The position numbers and the translations under genes are program-made. The notes beneath the pieces were generated by a model. The model had not been told where the DNA came from and ran no database searches. It saw only the letters and a list, made by a program, of their open reading frames with translations. Positions 24,577 through 35,015 of a DNA stretch of 64,000 bases are shown here, one piece after another. The DNA lies in assembly GCF_008831285.2 (NCBI RefSeq), contig NC_045150.1, positions 15,435,362-15,499,361 on the forward strand, written 5' to 3'. The stretch's first letter is position 1, and each line of letters starts with the position of its first letter. Source of the DNA: Nymphaea colorata (taxonomy: Eukaryota > Streptophyta > Magnoliopsida > Nymphaeales > Nymphaeaceae).

Positions 24577-25904
24577 TGGGGAAAAACAAAGAGCAATTCT
24601 GCAAATTTCATCGCGCTCCAGGACATGATACAGAAGACTGCCTTGTACTTAAAAACATTGTGCAAGATGCAGTTGACAAAGAAATAATCAAAGAGGTCAG
24701 TGAACAGCCGGACATTCTCAAGAATCCTTTTCCTAAACATGGCAAAGGAATAGTTTCGATGGTCAGATTTTCAACAGGTCGTCAAATTATGGTGACAAAC
24801 AAAAGGGATACAGCGTCCCTGGATTTCTTTGGATTGCTTTTCAAACATGATAAAGGATCCATCAATGCACAAACCGGACTGGTTAAACAAGACCATCTGA
24901 CAGAGATTGATCAGAAGTCACAAGTGTGCGACCCTGAACCATTGGAATCCATTTTCAATGAATTGGACCCCTTACCTGAAGTCAAGAAGGGAGGGTTTAG
25001 CCCTAACAGGGGGAATGAATGGGCTTTTGAATTATGTGAAAATAGTCCGATCATATTCTCTGATAAAGATCTACCAACTGGAGGTGCATCGCACAATGAC
25101 GCCTTGCACATAGTGATAGAGACAAGGGGCACCAGAGTCTCCCACGTTTTAATTGATGGTGGAGCAAGCCTGAACATCTGTCCACAACAAACAGCTTGTG
25201 AGTTGGGCATAAGACAGGCTGACTATACTCCATCCAAAATTTTCATCCATGGATATGACGGGACAGGACAACCATGCCTAGGATGCATATGTCTGGATTT
25301 GAATATTTCTGAGACGTATCATCGGGTTTTATTTCATGTGGTGGATATAGAACCCTCCTTCAACTTGTTGCTTGGCAGGCCATGGATCCATGCTACCAAT
25401 GCAGTTCCCTCCACTCTACATCAGTGTGTCAAATGGACTTACAACGGGAATTCTATAACCATCTATGCAGAGGATAGGGAAAGTCGGCTTGTACACCCAA
25501 TGATTTCGGTACCAACATATACAATTGAGGTACCAAGTATTCGAGTCTGCAAAGAAGAAGAAATATCTCAAAGTCTTAGCAGGTTGGCCATTCAGAAACC
25601 AAAGAAACAGGTATGGGTGAAAAGGGGTACCAAACTTGAAACAAGTTACAAAAGTCATCCGTTGTTCAAGAAATTCTGCCAGAATGAGAAAGGATTGGAT
25701 TTACTCATACGCCATGGCTACCAGCCATTTACTGGCCTTGGCAAACATGAAAATGGAATCTTGGAACCAGTTACCTTGACAGGACAACGAGGCACTCAAG
25801 CCTTGGGGTGCCAAAGCTATGAAAAAGTGGATGTTGAGGAAGAATTCAAGCCAGTACCTTTCGTCAAGAGCAATACCATAGGCGGATGTTCACCATCAAT
25901 TTGA
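24573..25904 (+). CDS. Retrotransposon nucleocapsid-like segment, protease and G-patch-like segment
   Basis: A 443-codon frame opening with a degenerate zinc-knuckle-like motif (CKFHRAPGHDTEDC). An aspartic protease follows with active-site motif LIDGGAS (near residue 194) and the flap-end LLLGRPWIH. Towards the C terminus (about 25700-25812) a segment reads HGYQPFTGLGKHENG with a downstream glycine pair, matching the G-patch pattern that follows the protease in some retroelements. It starts inside the ATGA overlap with gag, so it is reached by re-initiation or a frame change. It is uninterrupted, unlike its neighbours. Confidence 0.85.
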   Translation: MMGKNKEQFCKFHRAPGHDTEDCLVLKNIVQDAVDKEIIKEVSEQPDILKNPFPKHGKGIVSMVRFSTGRQIMVTNKRDTASLDFFGLLFKHDKGSINAQTGLVKQDHLTEIDQKSQVCDPEPLESIFNELDPLPEVKKGGFSPNRGNEWAFELCENSPIIFSDKDLPTGGASHNDALHIVIETRGTRVSHVLIDGGASLNICPQQTACELGIRQADYTPSKIFIHGYDGTGQPCLGCICLDLNISETYHRVLFHVVDIEPSFNLLLGRPWIHATNAVPSTLHQCVKWTYNGNSITIYAEDRESRLVHPMISVPTYTIEVPSIRVCKEEEISQSLSRLAIQKPKKQVWVKRGTKLETSYKSHPLFKKFCQNEKGLDLLIRHGYQPFTGLGKHENGILEPVTLTGQRGTQALGCQSYEKVDVEEEFKPVPFVKSNTIGGCSPSI

Positions 25905-26023
25905 ATCAACAAATCCGCCATCATTTTGTCATTTTGTCGTCATTGTACTCAAATAGACCAAGTGTCTTCATTTTGTAATACCTTCAAAAATACAATGACA
26001 AATGCAAATTACTTCCATATACA

Positions 26024-27687
26024 ATGTCTCAAATTTCATCTAACTTCTTTACAATCTTTAGGATGACATTTGAGGATCAAACATCAAAAGCTTTTAAGGA
26101 GATAAATCCAGAACTCACTGAGGCCGAATGTCCAGAGTTCATCCAAATGAGAAAGCAAGATCAACCGTCACCTCTGATTAATGATCCGATTGAGGAAATT
26201 AACATTGGCACGGAAGAGAGTCCAAAGATTTTGCAAATTGGAACAAGTCTCTCAGCAGAAGAAAGAAAAGAGTTGATAGATTTCCTCAAAAAGCATCAAG
26301 AAGCCTTTGCGTGGACTTATGAGGACATGCCAGGACTTGATACAAAATTAGTCGAGCATCGACTACCATTGAAACCAGAATGCAAGCCAATCAAACAAAA
26401 GTTGAGGAAACTAGACCCTCGTCTTGAGGGGCAAGTTAAGGAAGGCCTGGAAGACCTACTAAAGGCAGGGTTCATCCGAACAATCGACTATCCTGAATGG
26501 TTAGCAAACATTGTGGTAGTCCCAAAGAAAAATGGCAAAATTTGGCTCTGCATCGATTTCAGAGATTTGAATAAGGCTACACCAAAGGATGACTACCCAC
26601 TTCCAAACATTGACTTGTTGGTAGACAGCAGGTCACGCTATGTTCTCCTTTATGGATGGATATTCTGGTTATAACCAAATTAAGTTGGCAGCTCAAGATC
26701 AAGCCAAAACATCATTTACAACCCCATGGGGTACCTTCTGCTATACAGTAATGCCATTTGGTTTGAAGAACGCTGGGGCAACATATCAAAGGGCTATGGC
26801 AGCTATTTTTCATGACCAAATGCATCAAATCATGGATGCATATGTAGATGATCTACTAATTAAGTCAAAACAAGGGAGAATCACATCAACATTCTCTCTC
26901 AAGTTTTTGATAGACTCTTACAATACAAACTTAGATTGAATCCACAAAAATGTGTATTTGGTGTGGAATCCGGTAAGCTTTTGGGATTTATGGTCAGCCA
27001 AAAGGGAATCGAGATGGATCCTTCCAAAGCAAAGGCGATCATCGAAATGTCACCCCAACAAATCTTAAGGAGCTACGCAGCTTGCAAGGCAGAATTCAAT
27101 CAATCAGAAGGTTTATATCTAATCTCGCCATGAGATGCGAACCCTTCAACCATTTACTGCGGAAAGGAGTCAAATTTGAATGGGGGCATGAATGTCAAGC
27201 CTCATTCGAAAAGATCAAGAAGTATCTTCTTTGCCCACCAATTTTAAAACTTTCAATTTTAGGGGAACCTCTACTCCTTTACATCAACGATTCAGTCTGT
27301 GGTGGATTTCTGGCTCAATATGAAGAAGGATGCCGAATAGAACATGCCATTTATTACATCAGTAAGACATTTGTGCAGTATGAAAAGAACTACTCGCACA
27401 TGGAAAAAACTTGCTTAGCCTTGGTGTGGATGTGTCAAAAATTAAGGCATTATCTATTGGCTTGTGAAGTTAAAATTTTATCCAAACTTAATCCACTCAA
27501 ATATATCCTCGAACAGTCATTTCTGAATGGAAGGATAGCAAAGTGGCAGGTTTTGCTGATGCAATATGATTTGGAATATGTGTCACAAAAATCAATCAAG
27601 GGGCAAGCCATTGCAGACCAATTGGCAGATTTTCTCTATATGAAGAAATTAGAACAAATGATGATTTTCCAGATGAGCAAATCCTGA
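26024..27687 (+). pseudogene. Retrotransposon reverse transcriptase and RNase H, frameshifted
   Basis: Enzyme core of the element: makes cDNA from its RNA. The N-terminal RT part (26024-about 26630) holds the RT entry motif and CIDFRDLNKATPKDDYPLP. A frame change near 26630 leads to the palm (26640-26939) with MPFGLKNAGATYQ and the catalytic YVDD (26841-26852). Further frame changes near 26930 and 27080 lead to the connection and RNase H region (27082-27687), with EKNYSHMEKTCLALVW and QAIADQLADF. At least three single-base-scale shifts separate pieces that are otherwise well preserved, so the gene as assembled cannot make one polyprotein. Confidence 0.85.
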
Positions 27688-27713
27688 CAACTGAACCAGA
27701 GCCGATTTGGGAG

Positions 27714-28110
27714 ATGTACTTTGATGGATCTAAGAGCACAGCTGGGGCAGGCATTGGGATACTTTTCATTACACCAGAAAGGGAAATGATTCCTTACTCT
27801 CTCAAATTGAATTTTTCCTGCACGCATAATATGGCAGAGTACGAGGCCCTAATCCAAGGAGTCAAAATGTTGCTCAAATTTAAAGTGCAGAGAGTTCGTA
27901 TTTTTGGAGATTCTCTCTTAGCTGTCAGTCAGGTCAATGGAGATTGGCAAGTCAAAGATCAAAAATTGATCCCATATCAAGAGTTAGCAGCTTCCCTCTT
28001 AAGACAGTTCGAGGAATGTCAACTTTACATGTCAAAAGAGAATTTAACCCAATAGCAGACGGTTTAGCCAGTTTAGGCTCTACCATTGCCTTCAAACCTG
28101 GAGAATCTAT
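27714..28110 (+). pseudogene. Second (archaeal-type) RNase H domain, frameshifted at its end
   Basis: The domain begins MYFDGSKSTAGAGIG, continues with HNMAEYEALIQG and IFGDSLLAVSQV, and ends after a frame change with FNPIADGLASLGS. These four sites carry the Asp, Glu, Asp and Asp expected for an active RNase H. Its place after the RT-linked RNase H and ahead of integrase is diagnostic of the Tat lineage. Confidence 0.85.
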
Positions 28111-29436
28111 CAGATCTTTTGAAGTTGGAAGACTCGAACAACCATCTTTTGTCATACCAGAACAGGTGTTGCAAGCAGAAAGTAGAGAAACACCATGGTA
28201 TCAGAACATCAAGGATTTTCTCCAAACTGGAACACTTCCACCAGAAATGTCTCGAAAAGAGCAAAGAGTTTTGAGACACATGTCTTCAAGATATTTCATT
28301 CTAGCCGACATCCTATACAGAAGAGGATTCAGCACAGAATATGCTAGATGTCTCGATGCAAATGAGGCACTAGAAGTCATTCAAGAAGCCCATGAAGGAA
28401 TTTGTGGGGGACATGTAGGGTATCAGACCCTCGTCAAGCAGATAGTCAGAGCAGGGTACTATTGGCCCACAATGCAAAGAGACTGTCACCAATTTGTCAA
28501 GAAATGCATCAAATGTCAGTTGCATGCACCATCAATTCATGCTCCAGCAGCGTACCTTCATTCGGTCAGCTCACCATGGCCATTCTCCAGTGGGCCTTCG
28601 ACGTAGTCGGTCCAATCAATCCACCTGCCTCAAATGGACACAGGTATTTTCTTGCAGCTACAGATTACTTCACCAAATGGGTGGAAGCGATCACTTTAAA
28701 AACAGTCGAAGGACAACACGTAGTGTCCTTCATTCATAAAAATCTTTTGTGTAGATTTGGCATCCCGCATGATATCGTTTCTGATAACGGTACTCATTTC
28801 AAAAATGAGAAAATGCGCAATCTTTGTCATAAACACAAAATACAACATCACTTTTCTGCCCCATATTACCCTCAAGGTAATGGTAGGCAGAAGCAACCAA
28901 CAAGATTTTGATTCGTGTCTTAGAAAGGACAGTTGAAACAGCGAGATTGGCACGAGAAATGCACAATGCACTTTGGGCGTATCGAACCACAATTCGGACA
29001 CCCACCAATGCTACACCAGCAGAATTAGTATATGGAACGGAATTGTCCTTCCATTACATGTCCAAAAACCAGCAATGAAATTTGCTGCTCTCATTGAACT
29101 CCCAATTAACAAATACCAAAAAAAGAGACTTACTCAATTAGACCTCTTAGACGAGAAAAGACTACAAGCGGCAGAGCATGCCGAAGTCTATCGTAAGAGA
29201 GTCGCCCGACATTATGCCAAATCAGTCATTGAAAGAAAATTTCAGGTAATGATCTTGTTTTAAGATCCATAGTTCCACTCAGGAGTAGACCCAAAGGAAA
29301 ATGGGCGCCGAACTGGGAAGGACCATATGTTGTCAAAGAGGTTCTACCTCACAATTCTTATCGACTGATTGATGCCGATGGGGTTGAAATCCCCGATCCA
29401 ATTAATGCTTTGCATCTCAAAAAATTCTATACTTGA
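28110..29436 (+). pseudogene. Retrotransposon integrase, frameshifted
   Basis: Inserts the cDNA into host DNA. The zinc-binding HHCC module lies at about 28384-28530 (EAHEGICGGHVGYQ... CIKCQLH). The catalytic core follows in another frame with ATDYFTKWVEA and SDNGTHF, carrying the first two acidic residues. A frame change comes just after YPQGNG (near 28885), so the segment with the third acidic residue is out of frame. The C-terminal module with WEGPYVV ends at a TGA (29434-29436). At least four frame breaks are needed to connect the parts. Confidence 0.83.
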
Positions 29437-30486
29437 ATTTGCAATTCAAAAAAAAAATTCAAAATAGTTGTGCTTTGATAAGCACGTTTGTAACAATTTT
29501 CAAACCAACTAAGGGGCATGGTATCCCTTAGGGAAAAGTTTCAAAATACATCAAAATTTTCAAACTCAACCCATGTCTTGAGACAATTGCAAGGGCATCG
29601 TCTTGAAATAGGCAAGAAATTTCACAGACATTGAGGGACTTATGTATAGTAATTAATGTTGGTCCCGACAATCGGCATTTGTAAAGGTCTAGCATGAGAT
29701 GCCATAAGAAAAGTCTTGTCACCTAAAAGACCTTGGCAAGATGCTAGAAAAAGCTATCAAGCGAATGAGTTGAGCAATGAGCTCGGGGTGAGTGTAGTTG
29801 TTCCTCTGGTTCAAAGCTCAGCAGGCGCGGGTGGGCATATGACCTATGCTTACGCCGTGAAGCTAAAAAGCAATCCATGAACATTTTGCTTATATTAAGT
29901 CTCCTAAAGCCTTCTGAATTCGAGCAAGTAAGCCCGGGGAGTGGTTTTACATTTGGTACCTTGAGGCCAACTGGTCTAGGAGTTACCGGCCCAAAGCTTG
30001 TTACAAGGGTTCAGAAGAAAGCCCGATAGACTTGATATTACACAAAGCAAACTACACAAAACCGCCAAAGCGGTGGAACTCCGTAGTAGCTTTTGGGGTG
30101 GTGAGGAATTTCTCCCAAGAGTGAAGGGTGGCTCAAAAAGAAAATCAAATTCAAAAGCAAAGAGAGTATGTGAAAAATAAGTAAAAGAAGAGAAAAAGCA
30201 CTTGCCAATGGTTTAGAAGGCATCGAAGGCAAATTTCTCAAAGCATCAAATGCAAAAACTTTCACAATTACAAAATTTTTCAACCAACATTAATTCCTCT
30301 ACAAAGTCTCCAATGAGATGGAGAAAGATCTTCTTATTTCAGGTCTATGCCTAGCATTTCCCCTCGAGCGAGGATGGTTCAACATCATTTGAAAAATGGA
30401 TTTTCCAAACGATTTGCAAAAATTTGGTGCGTGAATCTTTGCTATTAAGCAAATTATTCAATTTGCTTAACAACAAAGAGGGCATC
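29437..30486 (+). other. 3' non-coding part of the Tat element with polypurine tract
   Basis: No ORF of note. The last bases before the 3' LTR contain an AACAAAGAGGG purine tract (about 30469-30482), the likely plus-strand primer. Confidence 0.65.
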
Positions 30487-30677
30487 TGTTAACACCCCAA
30501 ATTTTTCCACATCAAAATTGAAGCAATGTGAAAATTTCACAAAAGAATTGTGAAAATTTGCAATTTCAAAGCCAATTTCGAATCTAAAGAACAATTAGAT
30601 TCAAATCGTGAATTTAACCCGATACACGAATCCCAATGCAGGATTACGAGTCCAAATTCAATTGCAAATGTCATTTG
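30487..30677 (+). repeat. 3' LTR of the Tat element, first 191 bp only
   Basis: It matches 17308-17498 with a single A/G difference (within CCCAATGCAGG against CCCAGTGCAGG). It stops at the assembly gap, so about 3.6 kb of LTR and the downstream target duplication are missing. Confidence 0.95.
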
Positions 30678-30777
30678 NNNNNNNNNNNNNNNNNNNNNNN
30701 NNNNNNNNNNNNNNNNNNNNNNNNNNNNNNNNNNNNNNNNNNNNNNNNNNNNNNNNNNNNNNNNNNNNNNNNNNNNN
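30678..30777. other. Assembly gap (100 N)
   Basis: A run of exactly 100 N, the usual placeholder for unknown length. The sequence after it does not resemble the rest of the LTR, so the true missing length is likely several kilobases. Confidence 0.98.
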
Positions 30778-31413
30778 TAAGTATTAGAAAATATTGATAC
30801 GTTCTAATAGTTTTATGTTGTTTTGTTATTTATCCTTTAATTTTTTTTGTTTTAGATAGATATATTGTATACTTTCTATGATTCAACATGTTTTAAGTTT
30901 CTAATTTTAACAACTAACGTATATAGTTAAGTTATTAACTTTAATAGCAAATAAAAAGTTTCTTTTAAATACATAACAATATTAATACAGTATTGTTTAA
31001 AACTTTTCCTTAAAGTGGTTTGCAAAAGCCAATATAAGTCGATGCATATCAGGTGACCGATCCACGCTTCAAGCCCGATATTATTTCAAAAATATTTATG
31101 ATTGAATTCTACAAGAAAAAATAAGGCTGATATTGAGACGCATATTGTCCTTAATTACACCACCCCATCAAACAGCAAACCAGTGTCAAAGTTTGCCACC
31201 AATACACTCGACATATGTATATAGCCAAATGCAAACTGCATGGATCTCAGGTTGTAGCCCGTACAAGTCGATACGGAAACGAGTACCTTGAAAGTCGCTT
31301 TTCGCCTCGAACGTGACGTCGATCCTCGGTATCCTTTCCATCTCTTACAATGACTGCTTCCCTTTATCATCCTCCAACTCCGAGGGATGAAAGCTCCACC
31401 ACGGAGATCCGTA
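30778..31413. other. TNL 3' flank
   Basis: AT-rich at first. 31155-31413 is open on the minus strand in a frame different from the last TNL exon and may include its 3' untranslated region. Confidence 0.4.
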
Positions 31414-31686
31414 TCACCTCTCCGGTTCAGTCTGTGCCTCATCACTTTCTGCCTCTTCAAAGATTATCGTAGAACTATCATGCCTCTCGGCCTTAACCTG
31501 GGTTACTGTATAAGACCGTGGCACGAGGCCCTCAACAACAACTCCAGTCCTGCCTGGGCGGGGCACATTGGGGAGAGCAAAAGATTCCGTCACCAACCAT
31601 GCCCATCCGCCTGTGGATTTGGAGCGGGAATAATCAATCTGCTGTCCAGGAATGCTGAGATATTTGCAATGTTCGAATTTGGCCTC
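31414..31686 (-). CDS. TNL exon 4: C-terminal post-LRR domain
   Basis: 91 codons including the stop. Acceptor CCAG|GAGG in phase with exon 3. The protein begins EAKFEHCKYLSIPGQQI; the LSIPG word resembles the start of the C-JID post-LRR domain of TNLs. It ends TEPER and a stop at 31414-31416. The domain is shorter than usual, so a further exon or a frame break downstream is possible. Confidence 0.6.
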   Translation of the reverse strand, partial: EAKFEHCKYLSIPGQQIDYSRSKSTGGWAWLVTESFALPNVPRPGRTGVVVEGLVPRSYTVTQVKAERHDSSTIIFEEAESDEAQTEPER

Positions 31687-31978
31687 CTGGTACGTGCACA
31701 TTTAAAATAAGATTAGATATAAACTATATACATGCACATTTAATATATATATATGTTGATATGAGTACATATAGATGTTAATCAGCCAATGTACATGTAC
31801 AGAATTGAAGCGAACCGACCAACAAAGCAGTCCAAGCCAAGGTATTAATAAGACGACCCCCAGAGAAAAAAAAGATTTTTACTTTTTACTCTACTTTATT
31901 CTGGTCTATAAAACAGAATGCAGGCCAGCAAGAAGTATATGAAAACGATACTGATTTATAAATATGTAAAGAAGCTAC

Positions 31979-32879
31979 CTTCATCATGTCATTCATGTCC
32001 CTTAGTGCATTACAGCCGTTGAGTTGCAGGGACTCTAGGCATCTCAGTTTGCTAAGGCCAGTAACATCCATCAGCTGTGAGCATCCGCTCAGACGTAAAC
32101 GTCTCAGGGCTTGCAAATTTGAAATGTCTGGGATGGTCTTCAAATCCGTGCAAAGGATGGCTTCCAACTCCTGCAGGTTTGTCAACAGGCCAACAGACTC
32201 CGGAAGTCTTTGCATATCCCCTGGGCCTAATTGGAGCACCTTTAAAGATGTCAACCTGCCAATCTCTTCTGGGAGTTCTCCCAGTGACCAACACCCGCTG
32301 AGGACGAGCTTCTCCAAAGAACTTAGGCGACAGATGCTATCAGGTATTTTCTTTAGAGAACGACAGTCTCCCAAGTTCAAGCGCACCAACCTTTGGAGAT
32401 CGCCGATCGATTCGTGGACTCGACCAAGCTTGGTGCACCCTTCAAATACAAATTTGGTTGCGTTTGGAATCAGCCTAAAATCGGGGAGCTCTTGAGGTTC
32501 TTGCAATTCTTGAGAATAAGCACTTTCAATTGGCTGAATGTCCGCGAGTAGTTCACCTCTTGGGGGTGGAGGTAATGAAAAAACAACGAGTTAGTCACAT
32601 TTGGACCTAGAAACTCCTCTATGATGCCCTCTGTCAGGTCGAGCACTACAATGTTCATAACATCGAAGTCGATGATCGGCAATGATTTCAATGGACACTG
32701 CCACCACCTCAGGAACTTCAACGATTTGGGTAGATCCTGATACGAGCCCTCCATCCTGACGCAGCTTGTATCAAGTATTCTCAGCTCATCCATGTTTCTA
32801 AAAGACATCATGTTCAAAGGTGGAATATTATGCTGCCCGACGTGACGGTGGAAAATAATGGCTTCAACCTTCTCTGTTC
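31979..32879 (-). CDS. TNL exon 3: linker and leucine-rich repeats, frameshifted
   Basis: Begins with the TNL linker (VEAIIFHRHV, SFRNMDELRILD, LKFLRWWQCPLKSLP) and then about six LRRs (LNLGDCRSLKKIPDS, LVLSGCWSLGELPEE, LRLSGCSQLMDV and others). One base appears missing near 32481-32486, in a run of four C next to GATTTT. The acceptor is uncertain: the strongest AG (exon from 32879) is out of frame with exon 2 by one base, while an AG eight bases further (exon from 32871) is in frame. Donor AAG|GTAGCT closes the exon at 31979. Confidence 0.8.
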
Positions 32880-33295
32880 CTTGAGATAGGAAAGATCACC
32901 AGAAAGAAAGAAGAAAAATGAGCTCCTTGATAAAATGAAAACGTCGAAGCACTCCAAGTGATGTCGTATGATTTCTGCTAAAGCTTTCAGCCAAAAGAAG
33001 GCACAATTTAGATTTAGAGCTTTATGCAAACTATCATAAGGAATAAGAGATCAGCTATCGGAGTCCTTGAAGCAGAATAACAAAATTTTTGCCAGATGCC
33101 AAATAAAGCAACATATCCAGGCGTCGTTATTAATAGTAGGCTAGTAGCCAGGAGTCCGCCATCATGTCAAGTTGGCATTGCTCATCAACTAAGTTCCATT
33201 TGTCCATCATACGTACGACTTCCAAGAATGAGCATTCGTCATAAAGAAAGACCAAAAGAAGAGAAAATGAAGAACGTGTAGAAGCTCATACTTAC

Positions 33296-34454
33296 CTTTC
33301 TTCGTTGAAGCATTTGCGATGTTTCGTTATTTTCCCAAAACCTGGTTGCCACCGGCTCCTGCTGGACAATATTTCTTCCCATGTCTCGTATTTGATCATG
33401 CATTTCAAATGTGCCATGCTCATCATTTATGCTGATTAGAAATTTACGCTGCAACTCTTCAATTGCATCAGTTGGGTAAAGTCTGGAACCTTCCCACATG
33501 AGCATTGCGTATTCTTTCTTTTGTTTCCTCTCTTCCCATCTCTCCAATTCCCCTGGGTAAACTTGCATCCAATCCTCCCAACCGATAAGAAAACATGCTA
33601 TGTCCAAGAATATCTGCTGTTTTTTAGTATCAAGGCTGTCATAGCTTATTTTTAACCTAACATGGACTTCTTCATTTTGATCCCGTTTTAATTGCTCCAG
33701 CTTCGACTCCCATCCTTCAATGGATTTAATGTCAGAGAAGAGGCTCCCAAATACTTGGAGGCACAGAGGTATCCCACCAGCAATTGACACAACTTTCTTC
33801 GACAATTCACCTCTCCAATCTGATTTTGGCTCGGGTTGCTTAAATGCATGCTGACTGAAACGTTTAAGCAGTTGGGCAGGATCCAATTCCGGAACCATAT
33901 AGATGACTTTCTGTCGTCCCTTAAAGATGCTTTCATCTCTACAAGTGACAATGGTTATGCTTTCGCTACTGAACCAACCTGACTGGCTGCCGACCAGCGC
34001 ATCGAGCTGGTCTTTATGATCAACATCGTCAAGAACTACAAGCACTTTCATGTCTCCAATTCTGTTTCTGATCTTGGTGATGCCGTCGTCCTTGTCGTTT
34101 ATTGGCATTTCTAATCTAAGGACATCACGAAGCAGCTACTCCTGCAAGCGAACGATTCCACTGTTCTGCTTTGATACTTCGCGGACATTTGCAAGGAAGC
34201 TGCACTTCTCGAAGCTGGAACAGTTCTCATTGTGCTGCTTTAATAATCTGTTGTAGACTGCTTTGGCAAGGGTTGTCTTCCCGATGCCGCCTATCCCACA
34301 AATCCCAACCATTCTAACTTTCCTATCCAACCGTTCGATCACCTCATTTACGCGAGAATTAAGATCTGTAGGATAGGCGCACATGAGCTGGTATTTAGGG
34401 TTCACTTCCTCCATAATCCTTTTCAAAATGCACTTTATAAGATCTGCTTCGTGC
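33296..34454 (-). CDS. TNL exon 2: NB-ARC domain with an in-frame TAG
   Basis: 1159 nt. In order: P-loop GIGGIGKTTLAKAVYN (near 34255-34305), then the TAG at 34136-34138, then kinase-2 VLVVLDDVDH (near 34020-34048), RNBS-B-like ITIVTCRDES, GLPL variant GGIPLCLQVFG, RNBS-D FLDIACFL, and the MHD motif in FEMHDQIRDMG. The codon replaced by TAG lies between LQE and LLRDVL, where relatives have Gln or Lys, so a single C-to-T change from CAG explains it. Donor AAG|GTAAGT is a perfect consensus. Confidence 0.88.
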
Positions 34455-34968
34455 CTAAAATGAATTAATAAATAATAGGCTACCAATAATTAGTGAAAGA
34501 AAGCTTCATCCATACAAGTCCCATTTTACTGAAGCTAAATATTGAAATAATTTTAAAAGGAAAGAACAACATTATTATATATATATATACGTCATAGCCA
34601 TAAATAATGTCTTAGATCATAGCCATAAATAATGTCTTAGAGTTTTAAATTACAAGGTTTTTCTCGAGTATAACATGGTGAGCTTGAAAAAAATGATAAA
34701 ATATAGTAAATTTTAAAAAATTAAAAAAAAAAAACTAAAATGAGGAAAATTTTAAGTAAGTGAAAAACTAATAACAGAAACATCAAAAGATAAGTAGATT
34801 TGCAACAAATAAAAAATAAAAAAACTGTTTGACATTAGAAAATAAAAAAAATGAAAAAACGCATTTTTTTCGTTTTTAACGTTTTTTAAAAAAAATGCAT
34901 TTTTTAAGTTTTAAACCGCTAATTAATTTATCGCATTTTTTGAAAAAAATGCATTTTTTGTAATTATG

Positions 34969-35015
<47 letters not shown>

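Larger units (their letters stand above)
17308..30677 (+). mobile_element. Ty3/gypsy LTR retrotransposon, Tat lineage, cut by an assembly gap
   Basis: At least 13.4 kb. Order: 5' LTR (17308-21132), primer binding site (about 21135), PMD-like ORF (21940-23091), gag (23335-24576), protease with G-patch-like tail, RT, RNase H, second RNase H, integrase (to 29436), purine tract, then 191 bp of 3' LTR. Those 191 bp differ from the 5' LTR by one base. A second, archaeal-type RNase H between the RT-linked RNase H and the integrase is the hallmark of the Tat group (Ogre, Retand relatives), as is an extra ORF ahead of gag. The reading frames carry two in-frame stops in ORF1, one stop in gag and several shifts in pol, so this copy as assembled is not autonomous. 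Confidence 0.93.

Noticed and set aside
17308-30677. CRISPR, operon or other prokaryotic systems
   Set aside because: Introns, plant-specific domains and retrotransposon structure show nuclear plant DNA; no spaced short-repeat array is present.
30678-30777. Possible end of the retrotransposon at the gap
   Set aside because: The LTR is simply cut by an N run; this is an assembly feature, not a biological boundary.
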